Below, piece by piece: positions 32,555 to 44,230 of a stretch of DNA of 64,000 nt; the stretch's first letter is position 1; every line of letters starts with the position of its first letter. The stretch is from NCBI RefSeq assembly GCF_963678635.1, contig NC_087067.1, positions 7,299,716-7,363,715 on the forward strand. Reading direction: 5' to 3'. Origin of the DNA: Symsagittifera roscoffensis. Lineage: Eukaryota; Xenacoelomorpha; Acoela; Convolutidae. The position numbers and the translations under genes were made by a program. Under the pieces are notes generated by a model, which did no database searches, was not told the origin of the DNA, and saw only the letters and a list, made by a program, of their open reading frames with translations.

Positions 32555-33287
32555 CAGTGCTGATTTAAATTAACAGGACAAAACGCGTTAAACTTGAAAT
32601 TTAAAACCCGTTTTTCTCAAATTGGGTTGAGTTTAGGTGAAAACTATGAAGACCAAACTTGCTTAAAACTTTAGCAGAAATAATATGGTGCAATTTGTTT
32701 TGCGAATTTCGGGCCCCAAAAATTTAACCCAAAAATGGGTAATTTTGGCGTTTCTTAGTTAATCAAAAATTACGCCAAAAAAACCCAGTCGATCAAAGAC
32801 ATAATCATATCAAAGTGAGCCCCTTACGTAGCCGAACAAACTTCAAAAAGGGTATATTCTCCAGAACATTGTATAAGTTAATATATTTTTGTTTGATAAA
32901 CAAAAAAGGTCGTTTTTACTAGATAAAATACCAACTTTTTACATAAAAACAATTTTTAAACGGTTTGCAATTGTTTTTGGAGAATATACTCTTTTTAAAG
33001 TTTGTTGAGCTACGTAAGGGGCTAACTTTGGTTTAATTATGTCTGTGATCGACTGGATATTTTTTGGCGTAATTTTTGATTAAATAAGAAAAACCAAAAT
33101 GACCCATTTTTAGGGTAAAATTTGGGGCCCGAATTTCGTAAAACAAATTACGCCATGTTAATTCTGCTAAAATTTTAAGTAAGTTTTGTTTACATAAGTT
33201 TTCACCTAAACTCAACCGAATTTGAGAAAAACGCGTTTCAAATTTGAAGTTTAGCTCGTTTTGTCCGGTTAATTTAAATCAGCACTG
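32555..33287. mobile_element. Fold-back MITE M3, right end split by the LTR element
   Basis: Starts TA|CAGTGCTGATTT and ends CAGCACTG at 33280-33287. The T at 33288 and the A at 51702 are the two halves of its right TA flank, separated by the 18.4-kb retroelement. Its right arm is more diverged from M1/M2 than its left arm is from M2. Confidence 0.9.
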
Positions 33288-33288
33288 T

Positions 33289-33698
33289 TGGAACCAGATA
33301 TAAACTATATTTATTCTTTGGTTATACATTGAATTTTTTACCTCTATAAAATATTTAATATTAACCAATAACGATCCATCTAACTAACAATCCACTTATT
33401 TGTAAGTGCTGAAAATACTTGTGATTTCAGCACTAGAGAGATTTGAATTTAACTTAGAAATTAGTTAACTCTCCCAGAGAACGTTAGCAATCGCAAAAAG
33501 CCAGTATACTCTAGATCTTTTGAGCCTAGCAGAGACTAGTTAAACACCCTGAGACTAGTAGACATGAGAGTAAGATTAGGATCGGTATTAGACTAAGGAG
33601 TTGCACGAATCTATCCGGCCGAAAATAAGATAGCGTGACGAGCAGACGATGTACCCTATCCGAAATTACTCTATGAGTTACACCTCGAATCGAACTCA
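33289..33698 (+). repeat. 5' LTR
   Basis: Begins TGGAACCAGATATAAAC and ends CGAATCGAACTCA. Matches 51285-51697 with few differences. It contains an imperfect 30-bp palindrome at 33405-33434 (AGTGCTGAAA...TTTCAGCACT). Confidence 0.95.
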
Positions 33699-33700
33699 TC

Positions 33701-33718
33701 TGGTGCGATCATAAGTCT
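33701..33718 (+). promoter_or_regulatory. Candidate primer-binding site
   Basis: TGGTGCGATCATAAGTCT starts two bases after the LTR. It begins with the TGG complementary to a tRNA CCA end and sits where the minus-strand primer site should be. The tRNA species was not identified. Confidence 0.55.
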
Positions 33719-35010
33719 CAATCAAGACCTTAAAAAACAAATTAGTTTAGAACTAACAGATAGATTAGAATTAGACAAAATTATTATCAAAATGTTATAT
33801 GATAATAACCTAATTGAAATGTCCCTACGACTCAATAGATCAGAACCGCTATTTCGCACAATAATAGAACTACCAGGCATTGTAAGAAGATCTCGGACAA
33901 GAGACGATATACGACTAAGAAGAAACTTACCATTAAGTTTCATGGTCGTACAGCGACAGCCAGACCAAACTTTTATGTTAAGCAATTTAATAGCAAAGAA
34001 TTTAGAGTTTCATTTGCAAACATAGAACCCTTGAAGAAGAATCTTCAATGATTACTACAGGCGCTAAATCCTATTTATTATTGTACAATAACGATTTATA
34101 AAAACATCTCAAATCGTTCCCTCCAAATCTGCAGTAAAATTGAAAAAGATATCTGAAAAATATATTTATTAAAAGAAAAAAGAAAAATTAGTTGAGATGA
34201 TCATTAATTATTAGTATAAACAAATCATCCTAGCATCCCCCGCTTCATCACATAAACATAAGAGCAAACATTTAAACCACTAATATCATCAAACACTAAA
34301 ATTTTCATCAAATAAATTTAAATTATCTTTAAAACCTTATCTAAATTTTTATCTTTCTTTCATCTCAATTGATGCAATCTTAAACTAGATCATGAAGGCT
34401 TCCCTTGGATCTTCATTGAAAATTAAATTAAAACCATTTTATATCATTAAACTTTATATACCGATCATCATGGCCTATCCTTTGATCAAAAAAAGAACAA
34501 TTTTGTTCTCCCCCACCCAATAATAAAGTGTCTAACGACCTCAAACTTCGATTCATACCCCAACCCTTTTAAAAAAAAAACCAGGAGTAATAGAAATTTT
34601 TCAAACACACTAACCATTCAAATTAAGCTAAACAGTGAAGAATTTCGGTTACTCATCCTTCACTTAATCCCCCCTCTTACCTGACCCAGGCTAAACCTTA
34701 AATCTTAGTAAGTATTAAAATAGTATCTAACGAACTACTTGTGTTCTAATTATACCTGAACCTTGTGGATCCATTAACTATTCTCCAACCGTTGAACACA
34801 ATCACTACCCCTAAGTAAGATTAAGTAAGTTAACACCTTCACTTAGAATAACCACGAGGAAATAAAAATCATTCTTCGGAACCGATATATACTTTTCTCT
34901 CCAACCCTACATAAAAGACCCAAGTTAAGCTAACCAAAAAATTGTAAGGACTAACAATCTAGGATTTTAAAATCACTTATAACAACCTTGCACCCTTCAT
35001 CCTAAACCTT
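33719..35010 (+). other. Retroelement leader, mostly non-coding
   Basis: Contains one 77-codon open stretch (33792-34025) with a basic, RR-rich sequence just after the primer site. Otherwise it is AC- and AT-rich sequence with no frame of note. The short frame could be a leader peptide or chance. Confidence 0.5.
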
Positions 35011-36310
35011 ATGTCACTGAACAATTTAGGAAATAAACAAACAATCGTATTACTTAATTGTAAAATAAATAACGAAACATACGATCTTGTAATTACACCG
35101 CATAAACAAACAATAGGATATATTCGCACAAAACGGCAAACAATAAAAAGAAAAACATTAAGTAAGCAAAGACACATTACACGAAAAAGATTTTCAAAGC
35201 GTAGAAACGCAGTCTCTGAATCAGATGGCAGCGATTTTGATGCACTCTAAAAACTAAAAGATACAGTAAATAAAAATTACCCAGTTCATGATCAATTCTA
35301 CTTTTCCGATTCAGAAGCTACATCACAATCATCAAAACAAGGAAAAAGAAGAATAAAAAGATATACAAAAATAAACCAGTACGTTTATAAAGTTAGAACC
35401 AACCAATCAGACACATTGAACATTAGGCTCTGACAGTCATAAACCGAAAAAATGAGTCAAAGCCCAAGTGACGAAAGTCCAGACAAAGACTCAGTTTTCC
35501 CATTTATCATCATTTCACTCACTGAAGACAGAGGACAAACACAATTTTGTCATAACCTAATCGCAAATATATTTGAACAAGGAATTACCCCATGTAAAGC
35601 AGAATTTCCAGAAATAAAAATCAAAAGACAAATTGTCGACCATTACATAAAAGGAATATGTAGCTTAACACAACAATATGGAATTTACACCATAGAACTC
35701 AGTACAACAAAAAGTTTCCCTACAAATATGTTATCCAAACGGATAATGTCGATATAGAATTCTCAAAAGTATTCACAGAATACATTAAAAACATACAACA
35801 TCAAAATTCACAGCGAGCAAATTCAATTTTCACTAACGATGTTTTTGCAATAATATATAATTATTTATCTATACTAGAAAAGAAAGAAACCGAAAGCACA
35901 TCACCGGTTTAAACATCAAGACACGCAAATGTAAGAAATGAAATTGCCGCATTCTCAGCATTTTTAAACACAATCCTTGAAAATTTTTTCAAATAACGAA
36001 ACTTCACCAAATGTTAAACACGATTTACAAAAAATCTTAGCATGGTTTATAATAGACTATTTTACCCACAACACGCACAAGCAGGAAAATTTTTAGAAAC
36101 CAGAGTACAAATGACGACACTGTCATTGCCGAACAATCAGATTACGTTTGGGACCCTGAATGGTCTAATCCAGTATTTCTGAACATTCAAATAGACATCT
36201 CAAGTCAAGCAATCAGTACAATAACTATTCACAAAGATTATATAAAAGTAATACCACTGACAATAGATGCAACACTTTTATACTATAATTGATTTTTACC
36301 TGATAGACAA
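35011..36310 (+). pseudogene. Pre-gag reading frame(s) of the retroelement, unknown function
   Basis: Open stretches 35011-35250 and 35452-35757, and a broken continuation to about 36300, encode a basic segment (RTKRQTIKRKTLSKQRH) followed by an unrecognised folded-looking part (RGQTQFCHNLIANIFEQGITP; HYIKGICSLTQQYGIY). They lie upstream of the capsid region and could be the N-terminus of Gag or a separate accessory protein. Single stops interrupt. No family is recognised. Confidence 0.35.
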
Positions 36311-38060
36311 CAAAATTATAGTTTAAATTCAACTCTTGTGCAACAAGAAAACTTAAATGGAACTAGAAATCTTACACAACAAGATATTCAAACACCATCA
36401 CATTTTACAAATGAAGAAACAGTTGAAACCATTGTAACAACCACACAACAGAGTATTTCACCAACACATCCAAATCTTACAACGCCAAAACCAAAGACTT
36501 CAATGTTACCCCAAGTAACATTACAACCTACAATTAAACCCTCGGTTGCTCCAAAATATTCACATATGGATTACCAAACACTTAGACCAATGACGAAACC
36601 ACGACAAAAACAAAGCAAATTCCCCAGAAATAATTTTGCAGAACACAATTATAACTATGTAAATAGATCGCAAACATCTAAACCTCGTCGTACAAATCAG
36701 CATAATCGTTCATTTTCACAACAACAAAATCCCCGACAACACACATCAAATTTCGTTAATTTTAATGATAACCCACGTATTCCAACAGACCTAAAAGAAA
36801 ACTATCCACTTTTTTAACAGAATGAAAATAGTAAAAAACCATACCAATATAAACAAAAAAACACCCTACTATACACCTAATTATCATTCATCAGATGATG
36901 GCGATTTTCATGACCAAAACCATCAACAAAATTTTCAAAACTAAAGACTCCAGTCTTATCACGTAAATCAACCAGATATTTTTGAACCATATACACGAGA
37001 ACAACATATGCGACAACCTAGATCAAATGACGAACCTCAAAATAAGAAATTTTTATTCACAAAATCCAGCAAATACTGATTATTATCAACCAATGCAAAT
37101 GCAAAACGAAATACGACTACCATATTATTTACAACAACATGAGATAACAAAAAACCAACTGACAAATATTTCACAAATTCCAAATGCCGCAGAATCACTA
37201 CAGATGACAATAAATCCATACCTCATGGGTGGATCATCAATAACATCAAATAAACCACTAATGGTATTCGCAGGCACAGACCCTGAATATTCTGTAGAAG
37301 ACTACTTAAATGCAGTCACAGCAAATTTATTTTTAAATATCAGACCTGAACCAATTAATACACCACTCCATTAAAATTGGATACATAGACGCACAGCGTT
37401 AATCTAAACAATACTTGATGGCGCAGCTCAGAAATGATTTTCAGTTTTACCAATAGATATAAAAACAAATTGGAAAAAATTTACATAAGAATTTTCAAAA
37501 ATGTTTGATTCTGAAAGAAATAAACAACACCAAAGAGTTTTATGCAATTAAATTCGCAGACTACCAAACGAAACAATTAAACACTTGGCAGTTAGAATCG
37601 AAACAATAGTTCGAAAAGCATATTCACTAAACACTCATAATTATAAAAACACAAAAATGACAGAAATTTTGATGATGAATCTAACACCCCAATTAAGAAA
37701 AATAGCTATGAAAAAGAGAGCATCACATCCCTCATCAATTCGAGAACCAGACTTAGATTTCAGTAAACTAGTTGACAAATTAGAACAAGCAGAAATCACA
37801 ATGATACTTGAAGAAACAGAAAATCCTAAACAACAATAGAAACGAAACAAATACCACACAAATAAACAACATACACGATTCAGATGTAGACCTAACTGAA
37901 AAAAATCACTGACATATATCAATTTCGAACTTTTAAGAGAAAATCCCAAATTCAAAAGTAAACCATCTTTCAAGAAATGGTGTAATTATTGTCGAAGATA
38001 CGGACATAGCATTGCCGAATGTAGACAAAAACAAGAACCAAACAAATCATTCTACCAATA
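36311..38060 (+). pseudogene. Retroelement gag: Gln/Pro-rich region, capsid-like domain, CCHC knuckle
   Basis: A Gln/Thr/Pro-rich stretch (36338-36817) is followed by a capsid-like region starting at about 37200 with MVFAGTDPEYSVEDYLNAV. It continues through several single stops to NLTPQLRKIAMKKRASHPSS (37585-37839), which resembles the C-terminal half of retrotransposon Gag capsids. A zinc knuckle CNYCRRYGHSIAEC with correct C-x2-C-x4-H-x4-C spacing follows at about 37981-38022. Gag would form the particle and bind RNA. Several stops, mostly TAA or TAG in place of sense codons, break it. Confidence 0.65.
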
Positions 38061-38061
38061 C

Positions 38062-39210
38062 ATGAAAAAGGATCAAAATTTACCAAACAAAAACATATAT
38101 AGTAATAACAGCTCTGGTAAATCACTCCCAAATAATTCAAATTACTCAAGAAACCAATCACCCTATAACTCTAATTATAGAGGTAGATCACCAGAACAAA
38201 GAAACTCACGAAATTTCTCACAAAACAGATATAGTCGATCAAATAGCCAAAACAACCAGTATAGAAACAACTGTTCACGATCAAACTTAAACAGAAGACA
38301 ATTTTTTGATCCCAGTTCCCATTCAGATTCTAGGAATAAACACTATTCAAACGATAGATCACGTAATTCATCATACAGTAGAAATAGAAACTACTCAAAT
38401 AACAGGAATAGAAGTTATTCAAATAACAGAAACCAACGTTACCAAAACAATAGATCAAGGAAAAATTCCTATAACAGATCTAATTATCAAGGAAACAACA
38501 ACAATTACTATAATAGGTCACGAAACAACTCACAAAATAGGAATCCCAACTATAACAATCGAAGAAATTATTCTCAATCCCCTTATCGAAACAACAATGG
38601 TTACCCGGATTCCCAACACAAATATAGAAGTAACACACCGAAACATCAGCGACAAATTAATCAGGTACCAACAACTGAAGAAACAACTTCAGATCCCCCT
38701 GGTATTGACAACACAGAAAGTACAGAACTACAATTAAACCATATTAATTGTGAATCAACAGACAGCGAGAGTGATACAAATAGCACTATCTCAGTTAATA
38801 AGATCGCAGTCGAAAACGACTACGAACCCATCATATACCAACAACCCTTTAGATCACACATTTACGAAAATCAATCTGAACTTCTTCAAGACTACTATAC
38901 TAGACCCATAAGAAACGATGTATCAATTGAACAGAATGTAAACGAAATAAATGCAGTAGTCAATAACGAAAAACAACACTCAAGTACAAATCACATTTAC
39001 CAAAATATACAAAAAGAACAGCCAAGAGAAAAAAATTGTACAAGACCATTTCTCTTAGAAAGCCCAAAAAGTAAAGAATTTCAACCACCCGATCTTGAAA
39101 TAGATTTTTTAATTGATTCAGGAGCAGAATCAAATATTATAAACATCCCTCTTTGGAATGAAATCAAATCGTTACACCCAATCCTAACACCTATAAAGAC
39201 CGCTAGTTAA
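38062..39210 (+). pseudogene. Retroelement gag-protease junction: Asn/Arg/Ser-rich tail and retropepsin start
   Basis: 382 open codons, in the same frame as the zinc knuckle, form a very long low-complexity tail made of SRNRNYSNNRN-type repeats (about 38140-38620), an acidic linker, and then FLIDSGAESNIINIP (about 39105-39150), the DSGA active site of a retroviral-type aspartic protease. The first stop comes about 26 codons later and protease-like sequence continues in broken form to about 39470. The RS/RN-rich tail is probably an RNA-binding extension of nucleocapsid. Gag and protease appear to be one frame here, with no frameshift between. Confidence 0.7.
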
Positions 39211-40140
39211 TTAGAAACAGCATAAGGATCAACATTAGTAAATTAAGGAAACATCCAACTTTTCTTTGTTCCCACTAGATCAATGGAACAGAATAAAATA
39301 CTAAATAAACCATTTAGACAAACATTTCACATTACAGACATAAAACACAAAATCATTGGCATAGCTTTTATAACTAAATTAATTCCCAGAATAATCATTC
39401 TGAATAGCAAATTCCATTTAAAAGATAAATACACAAGGACAAAAAACGCAACCTTAACATTCTTTTAAATATTAAACAAACAACCATCATTTTTCTCCAA
39501 GTTTTAACCTATTTACAACCAGGAACAAAAATACCTGAAACCACTATCAGGAAATGTATATATTTTTTCAATCGAACAAGTCCACCAGTACGATAGGGAC
39601 CAAAACAATTAACATCTCTTTATGTCAGGTCTTGAATTTAAACCAATCCATAAAATTTTTAGAATCACAATCTTATCCATAAAATACGTGAATCATTCAA
39701 ACTCCGATATTATTTCATTTTACGTATATAACAATTCACCATACCAGATAACACTACCCTTAGGACACTTAGGATACTGTGAAACAAATGCTACAACTTC
39801 ACCCACAAATAAAGTAGCATATCGCGTCAATAATAAACTACAATTACTAGATATATGTCAATCAACAATTCTGGATGAAGAATTATCAATAATCAACTTA
39901 ATAAGCAACGAAAAAAAAAACACTGCCTATTTCACAAAAACACCATATTTTAAACCAACGTTTAAAACATGACATTATACGGAAGAACAACAAAAGTTTC
40001 TAACAATGTTTAATTTTCAACATTCCCAAATAACACAAAAAGAATTCGATAAATTAGCCGAAACGCTATTAAAATTTCCAACAGTTTATGCAACATCTAA
40101 ATTCGATGTTGGAAAAATTAGTTCACCAGTACATTTACCT
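39211..40140 (+). pseudogene. Protease C-terminus and protease-RT linker, broken
   Basis: Open stretches 39283-39468 and 39622-39972 continue the polyprotein, with HITDIKHKIIGIAFI (protease C-terminal-like) and VYNNSPYQITLPLGHLGYCE, a dUTPase- or linker-like segment common before RT in Ty3/gypsy Pol proteins. The exact domain is not certain. Confidence 0.5.
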
Positions 40141-40880
40141 TTAAAACCTGGCGCAGTTTAAAAAGAAAACAAGCAAGTAAAGTACCGATACATTTACAAA
40201 ATAAAGTAAACAGACTACTTGAATTTTTAGAACAATATGAAATTATATCACCAGTAAGCAAAGAAGAACAACCAAAAGGTAACACCTTTATCAAACCAGT
40301 TATCATCTTAGCTAAAGGAGAATCACTAAAAATTGTTCTAGATGCTAGATACCTCAATTCGCTAATTGACGAAACTAAATGTAATTGGCCCATTGAACCT
40401 ATTTAAGTAATTCTAACAAAAATAAATGGTAAATACTTCACAACCGCAGATATGAATAGTACATGCAATCAAATGCCACTAGATGAACAGTCACGACGAG
40501 TAACACAATTTTTTATTGGAAATCAACAATACGAATTCAATAGATTATTCTATGATATTTCCAAAGGACCAGCAGTTTTTTCAGCTTTAATGAGTAAAAT
40601 TTTAAGACCATTTATACTCAAGAAACATGCAATCACATACTTAGATGATGTTTCCATGCAGTCACAAACGAAGGACGAAATGTTTATAATTTTAGAACAA
40701 TATCATCAAATACTCAAAAATGAAAACATGAAAGCAGCCCCAGACAAATCACATTTTTTCTTAACACGCGTAAAATTTCTTGGCCACATTATCGAAAGTA
40801 ACACTAAAACTCCAATGAAATCATGAATACACGCGATTCAGAAACTTCAACCACCCACAAATAAAAAGAAAATCCAAGAA
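40141..40880 (+). pseudogene. Retroelement reverse transcriptase
   Basis: One frame with few stops covers the RT. It has VNRLLEFLEQYEIISPV at the fingers, VLDARYLNSLI, KYFTTADMN (motif A with its catalytic Asp), YEFNRLFYDISKGPAVF (motif B region) and ITYLDDVSMQ (motif C YLDD, about 40638-40649), then VKFLGHII. An in-frame TAA (40404-40406) lies just before motif A and a TGA (40824-40826) lies after the domain. The enzyme copies element RNA into DNA. The catalytic Asp residues are still visible; translation would stop before them. Confidence 0.85.
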
Positions 40881-41520
40881 TTCCTTGTAATGTTAAATTT
40901 CTTTATTAAATATGTATACAAAATGCAATTATTCTTAAGACCTTTCTATATCATCCTTAGACAACAAAATAACTTCGAATGGACCACCGAACATCGAACA
41001 AGATTCAAAGAAATAAAAAATTTGGTAATAGAACAAATATCAAATACAATCCTTGATCCGAATCAACCATTTTATGCAATGTGCGGTGCTTCAAACTTTG
41101 TCATCGGCGCAGCATTACTACAATCACACAGTGGAACAAACAAAATGAATCTTGTATCGGCAAATTGTCGCTTAGTTACACAAGCTGAACTACGACTCTC
41201 TACTCTCATGAGAGAATGCACAGCTATATTATACACACTTACCGAATATGAATTTCTTATACTTGGATCTAAACATCCAACAGTTCTATTTACAGATCAT
41301 AAACCTATAATATTTCTCTTTACACAGAAATCAAACCAAAACCATAGAGTTTATAGATTTCAATTATTTTAATGGAATTTCGAAACTTATATATAGTTTG
41401 CACATCAGGAAAAAATCTTGCACTACCAGAAACATTAAGTAGAAATACACCACCTGAACTACTTACAGGGCAAAATACAGTTGAAATACCACAAAATATT
41501 AAATTCTATCTTGCAAAAAA
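40881..41520 (+). pseudogene. Retroelement RNase H
   Basis: A 160-codon stretch (40890-41372) runs from the RT thumb (NFFIKYVYKMQ) into the RNase H fold: FEWTTEHRTRFKEIK, FYAMCGASNFVIGAAL, LSTLMRECTAILYTLTEYEF and LFTDHKPI. The first catalytic Asp of the usual CDAS motif is Gly here (CGAS), so activity would be lost. TDHKP is intact. A stop at 41370-41372 follows, and the sequence continues with KNLALPETLSRNT-type tether sequence. Confidence 0.8.
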
Positions 41521-42265
41521 ATGAAACATCACCCAGATTGGAATGCAAATATGCAGTAAAAACTGATATAGATCAGTTACAAATAAATAACTTACAATTT
41601 TTCCCACTCTATTTAGATAGTCAAAACAAGCACTATGAAGTAGATCTAATAAGATGATCCACATTCAAACCAATTCCCTATTCACATTGGATAAAAAATA
41701 ATACTCAACAAAAAACAATCAAACAACAACCACACAAAAAAGACACTTTTCCATTGATAGAAAAAGAAAATTTAACTGATGAAATAAATTTATCAGGACC
41801 ACCAATAAATAATTCAAAATACACGATAAATCAAGTTTTTGATCTTCATGACCCACTTGACACAACTCCTTTATCAAAAATACCACCAACAGAAAAAAAT
41901 ACACTACAGTTATTACAAAAATATCAAAAGTTTGATCCTGTAATTCGCCAACTCAAATCATGGCACAAGTATAAAACAAAATCAACAAAAGCTGATACAA
42001 CAATACCAGGAAAAAAAACACTCCTCCGATACTTTAGAAAATACAATAATACAACTATTAATGAAACCACAGACCTTTTAGAATATCAAACACCCCATTT
42101 TAGAGTACCATGTCTCCCCCTCAGCATGATGCTGATAGCATTTGACATATCCCATACGCAACATACAAAAGGACATTCAGGATCAGAAAAGACATATTCA
42201 AATTTTACACAAAATTTTTAGTTCCCAAATGCACCAATTTGGATTAAAGTATTATGCAACGATTG
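41521..42265 (+). pseudogene. RNase H-integrase tether and N-terminal zinc region of integrase
   Basis: The stretch 41754-42221 holds linker sequence and then ISHTQHTKGHSGSEKTYSNF, the HxxxH half of the integrase HHCC zinc domain (about 42150-42205). A TAG stop follows, and the same frame goes on with WIKVLCND, the first Cys of the CC half. There the domain ends and the next codons (WSTDVKLFPL) belong to the region after the catalytic core. Confidence 0.75.
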
Positions 42266-43190
42266 GTCAACAGATGTAAAATTATTCCCATTATCCTATA
42301 ATTCACAATTTACAACAACCTTAGGAATGTCACTATACGAAATGGTTTTTAATCAAAAGCCACGAAAACCAATCATGTTTACAGCAAACGCTCAAAAAAA
42401 TGCACAAGGTTATTGTCAACCCAACAAGGATTCAATTTGTTATAACCTACCGTTACACACACATGATAAAGACCACTTTCATCATCCATAAATTTTGAAA
42501 TTAGCTTCCGGTACACATACCGATTGGATTTTAAAAAGAGATAAAAAACACAATGAAATCTACCAAAAAGTAAAAAAAAAATTTTTACAAAGGCAAAATA
42601 TAAATAATCAAATTAAATCACGCTTCATGCCAGCCACAGCTTAAAAATTGGAACATTTGTTTTATTACCTAATTTTAATACACAAAAGGAATATCCAAAA
42701 AATTACAACCACTTCGAAAAGGACCATACCAAATAATTGATAAACCTACTGAAGTAACATACAAACTTTTTGACCCCAGCAAAAAAGAAGTCATACAACA
42801 CCGTAACAACCAACAACCTTTTACCTTATTATCCCAAGGAAAACGCACTTCGCAACTTAACTCATTTATATTCTTTCACAAGTTTACACATAGTTCAAAA
42901 TAACTCACAAATAGAACAAAATCAACGTGTTAATACAACCAAAAATATAAAAAATAATTCAACAGCAGAATATAGACCCTCAAAGATCAAACACACCAGA
43001 GCCAGCAATACCTCAAAAAGAAAGAAAAAACAGAAAATTAACAGAAAAAATATTACCACAAGATCAACAACAAAATTCCAAACATAGAGAATCATCACGT
43101 CTCAGAAGTCAACCACGGAAAAACTATAAAACATTCATCCCACACTCTAAAATATTAAAGAAAGTTGAATTTCAGAAACAACCTTAATTT
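42266..43190 (+). pseudogene. Integrase C-terminal region with GPY/F module; catalytic core deleted
   Basis: After the junction, sequence typical of the end of the core reads LSYNSQFTTTLGMSLYEMVF and leads to the C-terminal domain with PLRKGPYQIIDKPTEVTYKL (KGPY at about 42718-42729), the GPY/F module of Ty3/gypsy integrases. The DDE catalytic core of about 150 residues, expected between the zinc region and this part, is absent. The join keeps the frame. A Lys/Asn-rich tail (42770-43087) ends the pol region. Integration could not be catalysed by this copy. Confidence 0.8.
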
Positions 43191-44230
43191 AAGATTCAGG
43201 TAAACAATCTTTTAAACCATATTACACCTTCACTTTTTTGTTGAAACATGCTGAAAATAACCTCGACCAATTCTAGTCCAAATTCAACCAATAAAAATCG
43301 TTCAAAATGTTACTTTTCTATCTCTAACACAAACTTATTTAGCCGATAGAAATTAATCTCCAGGCATATCTATAACTCTAATTTTACAACCTCCAGGTCA
43401 AAAATAAGCAACTCGCTAAAACTTGACAACTAAAAAAAACACTACTTCAATATTATAACCCTCCCCTATCAGATTATGCAAAAATCAACAATATTTTCCC
43501 AATTCAGACCTCAAAAGTCCGCCAAACAAAAAAGGCAAATTAGCCTAGAGTAAAAAATACCAATGATCATTTGGCCTAAAGTACAAATAGTTCAATGATA
43601 CCCCCATTTATTCAACAAATGAAAACAATACTATGAAGACCTCCCGAACACCAATAAAATAGCCCTCAACAATTTTTGCTTAAACTCAACCCACTTGTCA
43701 AAAAATCAGAAAATAATCCGGCCACACTTGAATTTCGTCTCAACACGTTAAAAAATAATCGACGGACAAATCTTTTCGTAAATGCTTCTTAACAGTTGAT
43801 CACATAAAACAAAAACTTCCAAACCTCCTCACAAAATTTTTCAATCTATTTCAATTTTTGATATACTTTTTCATTGAAACTTTTGAATTCATAATAAAAA
43901 TTTCTATAATTTTTTGCAATCTTTTTTAAAGTTTTTATTCCCTATTTGAAATATATCTCCAACTCTCCCAAATCCTTGACCACATATACAGGTACGAATA
44001 CGTATAATCTATCTAAATGATACGAACTATTTTCAGTCGAACAGATATTTTTCTTTTATTCATATTTTTTCGCACATTTTTAATCACCCTCACCATGACA
44101 ATGTTCAGGTGTATACAAAAGGCAATATTCACCTTTGCCCTAGCAACCATCCTCTTGATACTCTTTATTGAAGAATATTATTATAAACACAAACTTTCCA
44201 GAAAAAATTAAAATTCAGATAATTTTCCAA
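43191..44230 (+). other. Region between pol and the next frame, with a short hydrophobic frame
   Basis: Mostly without coding signal. A 64-codon stretch (44017-44211) encodes a very hydrophobic peptide with two possible membrane segments (DIFLLFIFFRTFLITLTM and FTFALATILLILFIEEYY). It could be a leader or signal peptide for a downstream product, or chance in AT-rich DNA. Confidence 0.4.
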
